Of a DNA stretch of 64,000 nt, positions 57,942 through 64,000 are shown piece after piece (position 1 is the stretch's first letter; each line of letters opens with the position of its first letter). The notes beneath the pieces were generated by a model that saw only the letters and a program-made list of their open reading frames with translations, was not told where the DNA came from and searched no databases. Made by a program: the position numbers and the translations under genes. Location of the stretch: positions 372,001 through 436,000 of the forward strand of contig JAPEUQ010000020.1 in assembly GCA_027946365.1 (NCBI GenBank), written 5' to 3'. Origin of the DNA: Kalmusia sp. IMI 367209. Taxonomy: Eukaryota; Ascomycota; Dothideomycetes; Pleosporales; Didymosphaeriaceae.

Positions 57942-60602
57942 ATGCTCCGGCCGGCAACGCCCCTCTCTATACTGTTCTTCATAGCCTTTGTGCTACTTCT
58001 CCTATCAACAATCTCCACGCCCGTCATCAAAGGCATCCCACTCGCTACCTTCCGCGGCGTCAAATTTGGCACCCTCGGCTACTGCGATGGCGACAATTGC
58101 AAGGGGCCAATGATCGGCTACGATACTGGTACGTCAATGGGGAATGGGAGGCGACGACCACGCCATGGCGGCCTGACGAAGCATACTGACCCGCTGCAGA
58201 CAGCCTGTTTGCCAATGCGCCCGATTCCGAGTTCTCGCTGCCTTCAGCGACCCGTCATTCGCTGTCCTCGATCCTCATCGTGCACCCTGTGGCTGCGCTC
58301 ATGACGCTGATATGCTTCTCGCTCGCTGTGGCCGCACATTTCCACTCCCCCGCCCACTCGCCGCGCTATCTCCTGGCACTATTGATCCTGACGTTCCCCA
58401 CCTTGCTTGTATCGTTACTCGCATTCCTAGTGGATATCCTGCTATTCGTCCCGCATTTGGCATGGGGAGGGTGGATCGTCCTGGCAGCTACCATCATCAT
58501 TGTCGCAAGCGGTGTGGTAACTTGCGCAATGCGGCGGACACTAGTCAGTCGTAAGGCGAGGAAACGGCGAATTGCGGAGAATCCAGACATGAACGGTCAA
58601 AATTATTACGGCAACCGTGCCGTCGAATCGACTACCGAAGCCCTGCCAAAGGCTGAATCGCCGCCTCCCATGTCCGGTGAATCAATGCTCTCCGACGGCT
58701 CTAAGAAGCCTGGATTCGCAATGTACGATGCTCAAAAACCGGGCATGCAGGACGATACCATACCGCTCAACGCTCGCAATCCTTCGCTCAAGACCAACAG
58801 CAGTGTCCGAACCGATGACGCAGGTAGACTGCCGAATCCATCACGGGGTCCCTCCGGCCGTGGACGAGCACCGGTAGACCAATACGGAAATTACATCCCA
58901 CCCATGCCCAACGATCCCTATGCGATGCAGGATGCAGCTCGTATGGGTGCCCCACCCAGCAGAGGAGCACCGTATAACCGGGGGAGAGGAGGACCTCCAA
59001 GAGGGGGATACGGTCCCAGAGGAGGATACGGCCCTCCAAGAGGAGGATATGGCCCACCGAGAGGAGGAATGCGAGGGCCGCCACCACCCGGATGGAATGG
59101 AGGGGGTGCGCGTCCAGGTCCAGGGCGGGGCAACGGTCCACCTGGATATAATAACGACATTTACGCCCAAGGCATGCCCTTGCGCCGTGAGGTATCGCCA
59201 TACAATCAGCGGGATTTATCTCCACCTACAGGCGGGCAGCAGCGTATGCCGATTGGCCAAGCTATCGAGATGGATGCGCGCACTGGTACGCCTCCCGTAA
59301 ACAACCAGAGCTACGGCTTGCGGGAGAGCGACGGTGACGTCCAGGGAATGCTTGCTTTACAACAAGGTGGATTTCCTGCTCAAGCGCCGCAGCGGAGGAG
59401 ATCGGGGCCACCCGCACTCAGTCCTTCGTCAGAATATGTACGCAACGCCCCGATGTACAGTGAATGTTTCTCAGCCGAGAAAGAAGAAGAACAGTGGATG
59501 GCAAAGAAACCGGAGACTCTGTGCTGGGTTTTGTAGCACGAATCTCCAGGATACACACACGAAAGATGGCAAGCTGCCAGCGTATCCGGTTCTTTGGTTC
59601 ACCCACCGTCAACTTCTTCCTTGCTCAGTCAAGACATACACCAGGTACCTAAAATTCCCACTCTATGAATTAGGCTAACTTTGTGTCCGCTACTTTAGTC
59701 AACACACGAGTGAGTTTCTCCCGCCCTCCATCGTACTTAGAATCGTACACCGAGTCATTGGACCTGCGATCGCCAAGGTATACTTGATTTCATTGCTAAC
59801 CGGAATCAGGGAGAATCGATTTGCGTCGGCCCGCGGCAATTGGAACAATAACTCCGATCAGACTCTTCCAACGAATAGCAGCAACAGCCGCGGTTTGTCC
59901 CCAATACAAGATTCCCCGGTTGAATTACCTGCGCAGCTCTCGACGGTTGGTGTGCCCAGTAACCAGCGAACATCTGATTATTATGAAGACGTAGATCCTA
60001 AATTCGCCGAGCCCGCCCCACTGCCGCCGGGGCCACTACCTTCTTCGTTGATGCCAGGAAACATGAACACGCACCTCAATGTTTCTAATCCCTCATTGAA
60101 CACGAGTGACCCAAACCTTCTACGCCATTCCTCATTTGAAGAGGATGGTTCCCGCTCCCCAGCCGCATCAGAGGCATCTCATTTCACGTCTGTCTCTCAG
60201 CGTGGGGTCAATCCCAATTGGAGGCCAGCACCAGGTGAGTTGAAATGCATGTTCTAGCGCCCTCGAACCATGGGCTAATCGAGCACCATCTTTTTAGGTC
60301 CCCCAATGCCCGCGCCGTACGGGCCCTACGGCCCACGCCGCCCGATGAGACAAGAAGATGTAATCCTGGAGGCCAACGCCGCTAATCCTGATTTTGCGAT
60401 ACCCGGGGCAGGACTCGGACGCGGGGGAGGTAGAGGCAGGGGCAGAGGAGGTCGAGGCGGCATGCCTCCACCTTCCGCCACCCCGGCGAATGCGGGTCTA
60501 GGTAACCAAGGACGGTTAGTCAACCTACACCGCGTATTTTATTTACGATGTAAGCTAACCATGCGCTTGCGTTGCAGATACCCTGGTGCAAGTGCCGTAT
60601 AG
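57942..60602 (+). CDS. palI: pH-response regulator PalI/RIM9
   Basis: Exons 57942-58128, 58200-59454, 59810-60234, 60298-60514 and 60578-60602 give 702 aa. The SUR7/PalI domain (residues 1-190) has four membrane segments: MLRPATPLSILFFIAFVLLL, then HSLSSILIVHPVAALMTLIC, YLLALLILTFPTLLVSLLAF and GGWIVLAATIIIVASGVVTC. A GYCDGDNC loop follows the first. The cytosolic anchor block MRRTLVSRKARKRRIAENPD is highly conserved. The long tail has Pro/Arg/Gly repeats (GGYGPPRGG units), YYEDVDPKFAEPAP, SVSQRGVNPNWRPAPG and a second RG tract. PalI helps place the PalH sensor at the plasma membrane for PacC signalling. The third coding junction (RNAP-M-ENRF) spans a 355-nt intron and is the least certain. 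Confidence 0.94.
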
Positions 60603-62306
60603 TGTTGGGCACCGATGAATTTCACCTACTATTCTTGAGAAGCATCCCGTCTGCTTCAACGTCTGGCTGGCGGTGCGCTTCGTTCACCGCATGTTGCCAG
60701 ATTCGGTCCGACCCAATCTCTTATTCTTTTTCTCAGTGGGACCGCCGCTTTGATTCTTCTTATCGTCATCGACCTGGATACTTTTTTGTGTCCTGCATTA
60801 ATTCGCACGACGTCCCTCGTCAGGAATCATCTCGACCTTATTCGATTATTACCTTTGAAGATTTTGTGTGCTCCGAGACAGCTACACTTGACTTCTTGTA
60901 CAAAGCTTACTTCTTCTTCTTCTTCTTCTTCTACTTCGCAAACTTCAGGAACTTTTGTTCCTCGGCACGAGTCCGTCTTTGTGGTTGGTTCTCCTGTATT
61001 CTTGGCCATGATTCGGCCCGCTGTAACGAGTCTCCATACTTTCGTCTCTGTACTTTATCCCGGCCCGAGGCACGGTGCGAAGAATAATCGGGGGATGGGG
61101 GAGGAAAGAAAGAAGAGAAGGAAATTTTTTCACGTACACACGGAGGAGCTCTATGAGCCTGGAGGAGAGGGGCACAGAGAGAGGCGCCCTCTGAAAGACT
61201 ACAGATGTTCTCTTGGTTAAGGACTTGGCGCGAAGGAAGGGGGCGGGGGCAAGGAGGGAAACGCACATTGTTAGTTGGGATTGGGAAGGGATGCGGGTTA
61301 GGAACATATAATCTTGGATTTGGGAATACCGTGGAGAAACTATTGCTACTGCAGCGCCCAGTCTAGACGCAGCGTGCGCAGCATGAATAAGTTTAATCGC
61401 ATGTCGCTCTTACACATGAAGTGCTCCGGCTACGTGAGAATACATGTGATAAGATACATTCCAGCCTCGGAAAGGTCACACTACCAATAAAAAGGTTTCT
61501 TCCAAGACTCTACAATACGGGAGACCACTCGTTAGCGGTTTTTGCTACCGATAGCCAACCCTCTGGCCTGGGCATAGCCGTGTTAATACCATGTAAAAAG
61601 CTGTTGTTGCTCTTGATGCACGGGCATTGTGCTTCTGCCGTGCTTATCTTGACCTTGGAATTCTTGCCGGATCTTCACATCGACACGTGACATATCGCGG
61701 GATTTTGCTGATACCTATCATCAGGGCGAGTAGGGAACGCTGAATTTTCTTTTCAAATGTACTGGTACGGGGAATTAGTAGATTTTTCTGGCAGATTACC
61801 TGAATGATCGGGCCTCACGTGATGGTCTTGTTTACTACAGCACAAGAGGACGAGGTGGACGTTGCGGGAAAATGTAGGTCAGAATTAGCCTGATAAATGC
61901 AAATAGTGCAAGGTGTGAATGAGGCAGTGGTGAGAGTGGACCGGGGCTCGCGGCGATTTCCTCCACTATATCACGTGACTGCTTCACTCGGGGTCTTTCA
62001 TCGTCTATGGGTATACTGCGCGTGGGATGGTGCGCGATGATGGTTGTATCTATAGGCTCATAGCTATCCTGACAGAGGCTCACGATTGTTACAAGGACGG
62101 GCTCTTCACGGATCGGGTGGGTAGTCGCCTGCGTGAACGTATCTTTGCCATTGCTATGGTCACGTGGTATCAACAGTTATCTGTGTTGTTGTATAAGCGT
62201 AGTAACATTACAGTGCTTTCAGGGTATTGACAAGAATACGATTATGTGTGCGAAATGATGTTAGCGTCAAATCAAACGTGCTTTGATTTTTTTCTGAGTT
62301 GTCACG
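60603..62306. other. Intergenic region between convergent genes
   Basis: About 1.7 kb with no gene that I can support. It includes the palI 3' UTR and the TTC microsatellite. The flank next to the NLR gene is AT-rich. Confidence 0.5.
60910..60931. repeat. TTC microsatellite
   Basis: About seven CTT/TTC units in the 3' flank of palI. Confidence 0.9.
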
Positions 62307-64000
62307 CTATGGAAATAATCGCTTGATAGCCGAAGCTACACGTTTTGAACGACTGCGTTGCTTGGGAGCGACCTTCGACCCGAGGATAATAGCGCTATTA
62401 GATTCCAACTTAGATGTTGTCTTAAAATTTGAAGCTCCGGGATCAGGTGCTCGTGATACTGTCGATCGACCCACATCGAATGTAGTGGAGATTTCCTGCA
62501 GGAGTTCCTTGGCTATAGCAGGTTTTCGGCGCTGAAATGTTTGAGTGATAAACTGTTCCATGAGATGTATGCTGGCGCCGTGGTCGAGAAATAATTTTAT
62601 GAAATCGAGGCGGGCAATTTTTTGATCCTCCCCATGTCCATATAAAGGTGGTTCGAAGAAATCGCGAGTGTGGATTTTTCGCAAAACGTTCGGATCTGCC
62701 CCAAACTCGAGCATTTGTTGGACATAGGCCATCCCCCCAACTCGTCCCCTGTCAGTATTCCAGATCAATATTGGTATACTTTTCGAAAGTAGTTTATTCA
62801 GATCGTTCTGAGACGTTCCGAAGCTCCGGATGTAGTAAAGAGGGTATTCGCTCAAGCCCATGGCAGCACAATGTTGTATAAACACTGATTGGATGCTTGT
62901 GTCATCTTCTCCCTGGCTGCTTGCTTTAAAATAGCGATCCCATTTATCATTCATATGGCGTCTCTGCTTCATCAATGTTCGAGCAACCTTGTCAAGGATG
63001 TCGTTTGGAGAAGTACCTTGCATTGTCTCGGAGGCGAGCGCATGCACAAGAAGCAATTCGAGCGTCGGAAATTGATCACCGTCGTTGAAATCCTTGACAT
63101 AGGCTAGTTTGAGTTTGGCTAGCATAGCAAGACAGATGGTACGATACGCATCGAAATGCTTTGCGCTTCGCCTTCGCATCAGTGCGCTCATGCTTTCTTC
63201 GGTAAGAAAGTCCCGCAGCGTCCTGTGTATGAGGTACACTCTTTGCTCGAATCCGTCCATGATGACTTCTAGCAGGCCTTTGCAACGGACGTCAACCCGA
63301 GCCGACATGATTCCTTCCATTCTCTTAGTGTCTTCCCAGGTCCAAAGCGACTTCTTGGGAAGTTGGAAAGCATCAGATATGGTCATATTGTTTTTCAAAG
63401 TCTCAACAAGCTCCATGTGGGTCTGAAAAGCGTACTGCGCATCTTCCGTGTCCATGCAGTAGTAAGCGAGCAGGTCCAGCGGTTTTTCGGCGGTGCAGGC
63501 TACACGGAGCATGTGTGCCTGGGCCTCATGATAATCACTGTCCACGCTGTCCAGAATAAGACGAAACAACTGATCCAACTCTTTCGGGATACTTCCAAGT
63601 TTTTTTTCAAGGTCGCTCATCCTGTCGTTGTTCACTTCGATGCCTTCTAACAGTTTGTCGACAACCAGGTAAACCCAAAGGAAAACACCGCTCGCGTGTC
63701 GCACCACGTCATCCACTAATTGCTGACAACGAGTGCCATGTTGGGTTTCTAAGATTTGGAACTCTGTATTGCTACTGAGCTTATCATGCACATATTTTCT
63801 GATGTCGTCCGCTGTTAGTGAGGATACAGAGAGCGATCGATGCACGTTTTGCCCGTAGGCTTTCTTGAACTGCGCATGAGGCCGGCTTGATAAACACAAT
63901 TTAAAACAGTGGGACATCTCAAAACTGGCGATGATATCAACCATCTCTTTATCAGATCCGTCGTATTCATCTAGTCCGTCTATGAAGAAACAGAAATTTG
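62307..64000 (-). CDS. NACHT-type NLR (NOD-like receptor), 3' part; 5' end beyond window
   Basis: The frame is open from the right edge to the stop at 62307 (564 codons seen). It opens inside a NACHT domain at the Walker B motif CFFIDGLDEYDGSD, followed by LCLSSRPHAQFKKAYG (sensor-like LSSRP) and LTADDIRKYVHDKL. WVYLVVDKLLEG and the DUF7791-like block (SIPKELDQLFRLILDSVDSD ... VYLIHRTLRDFL) come next. The C-terminal 200 residues contain two weak ankyrin-like units (MLEFGADPNVLRK and LFLDHGASIHLMEQ) and a basic end (RSRSKRVASAIKRLFP). Fungal NLRs of this kind act in non-self recognition and heterokaryon incompatibility. The Walker A motif and N-terminal effector domain are outside the window. 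No stop or frameshift was seen. Confidence 0.9.
   Translation of the reverse strand, partial: NFCFFIDGLDEYDGSDKEMVDIIASFEMSHCFKLCLSSRPHAQFKKAYGQNVHRSLSVSSLTADDIRKYVHDKLSSNTEFQILETQHGTRCQQLVDDVVRHASGVFLWVYLVVDKLLEGIEVNNDRMSDLEKKLGSIPKELDQLFRLILDSVDSDYHEAQAHMLRVACTAEKPLDLLAYYCMDTEDAQYAFQTHMELVETLKNNMTISDAFQLPKKSLWTWEDTKRMEGIMSARVDVRCKGLLEVIMDGFEQRVYLIHRTLRDFLTEESMSALMRRRSAKHFDAYRTICLAMLAKLKLAYVKDFNDGDQFPTLELLLVHALASETMQGTSPNDILDKVARTLMKQRRHMNDKWDRYFKASSQGEDDTSIQSVFIQHCAAMGLSEYPLYYIRSFGTSQNDLNKLLSKSIPILIWNTDRGRVGGMAYVQQMLEFGADPNVLRKIHTRDFFEPPLYGHGEDQKIARLDFIKLFLDHGASIHLMEQFITQTFQRRKPAIAKELLQEISTTFDVGRSTVSRAPDPGASNFKTTSKLESNSAIILGSKVAPKQRSRSKRVASAIKRLFP

Overview
The window looks like nuclear DNA of a filamentous ascomycete (Pezizomycotina, most likely a dothideomycete). 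Almost every gene is split by introns of about 45-90 nt with CTAAC/CTGAC-type branch sites. The gene set is typical of moulds: PalI/RIM9, Sos7, a SAD-1/Rdp1-type RNA-dependent RNA polymerase, a Zn2Cys6 regulator, a DUF7924 protein and a NACHT-type NLR. All gene models were assembled by eye from reading frames and splice signals. Family names come from recall of conserved motifs; no database was searched.

Layout. The left part (1-23.4 kb) alternates isolated genes with long gene-poor, repeat-bearing stretches. The genes are a partial membrane-protein gene at the left edge, a DUF7924 (PD-(D/E)XK-like) gene, an FAD-linked BBE-type oxidoreductase, a DUF2841/YDR124W-like protein with an N/Q/D-rich repeat tail, a PHO84-type phosphate transporter and ribosomal protein eL37. 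The gene-poor gaps hold a minisatellite, a piece of mitochondrial cox3 next to an ankyrin-repeat remnant, a transition-rich (RIP-like) duplicated segment and a CCAAT-rich repeat of about 160 bp.

The right part (23.4-60.6 kb) is dense and mostly housekeeping: kinetochore Sos7, an RS-rich nuclear protein, a cytochrome b561 membrane protein with a long disordered tail, a Zn2Cys6 activator, a charged hypothetical protein, an AKR7-type aldo-keto reductase, a small basic protein, Elongator subunit Elp6, an RNA-dependent RNA polymerase, an uncharacterised helical-repeat plus coiled-coil protein, mitochondrial D-lactate dehydrogenase, aspartate-semialdehyde dehydrogenase, ribosomal protein eS4 and the pH-sensing protein PalI. 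The right edge cuts a NACHT NLR gene.

The genes do not form one pathway or a secondary-metabolite cluster. The most interesting features are three GC-AG introns, a mitochondrial insertion that still carries a mitochondrial-code TGA, a decayed tandem copy of the aldo-keto reductase 3' end, an RNAi polymerase with a short N-terminus, and the unstudied N/Q/D-repeat protein.
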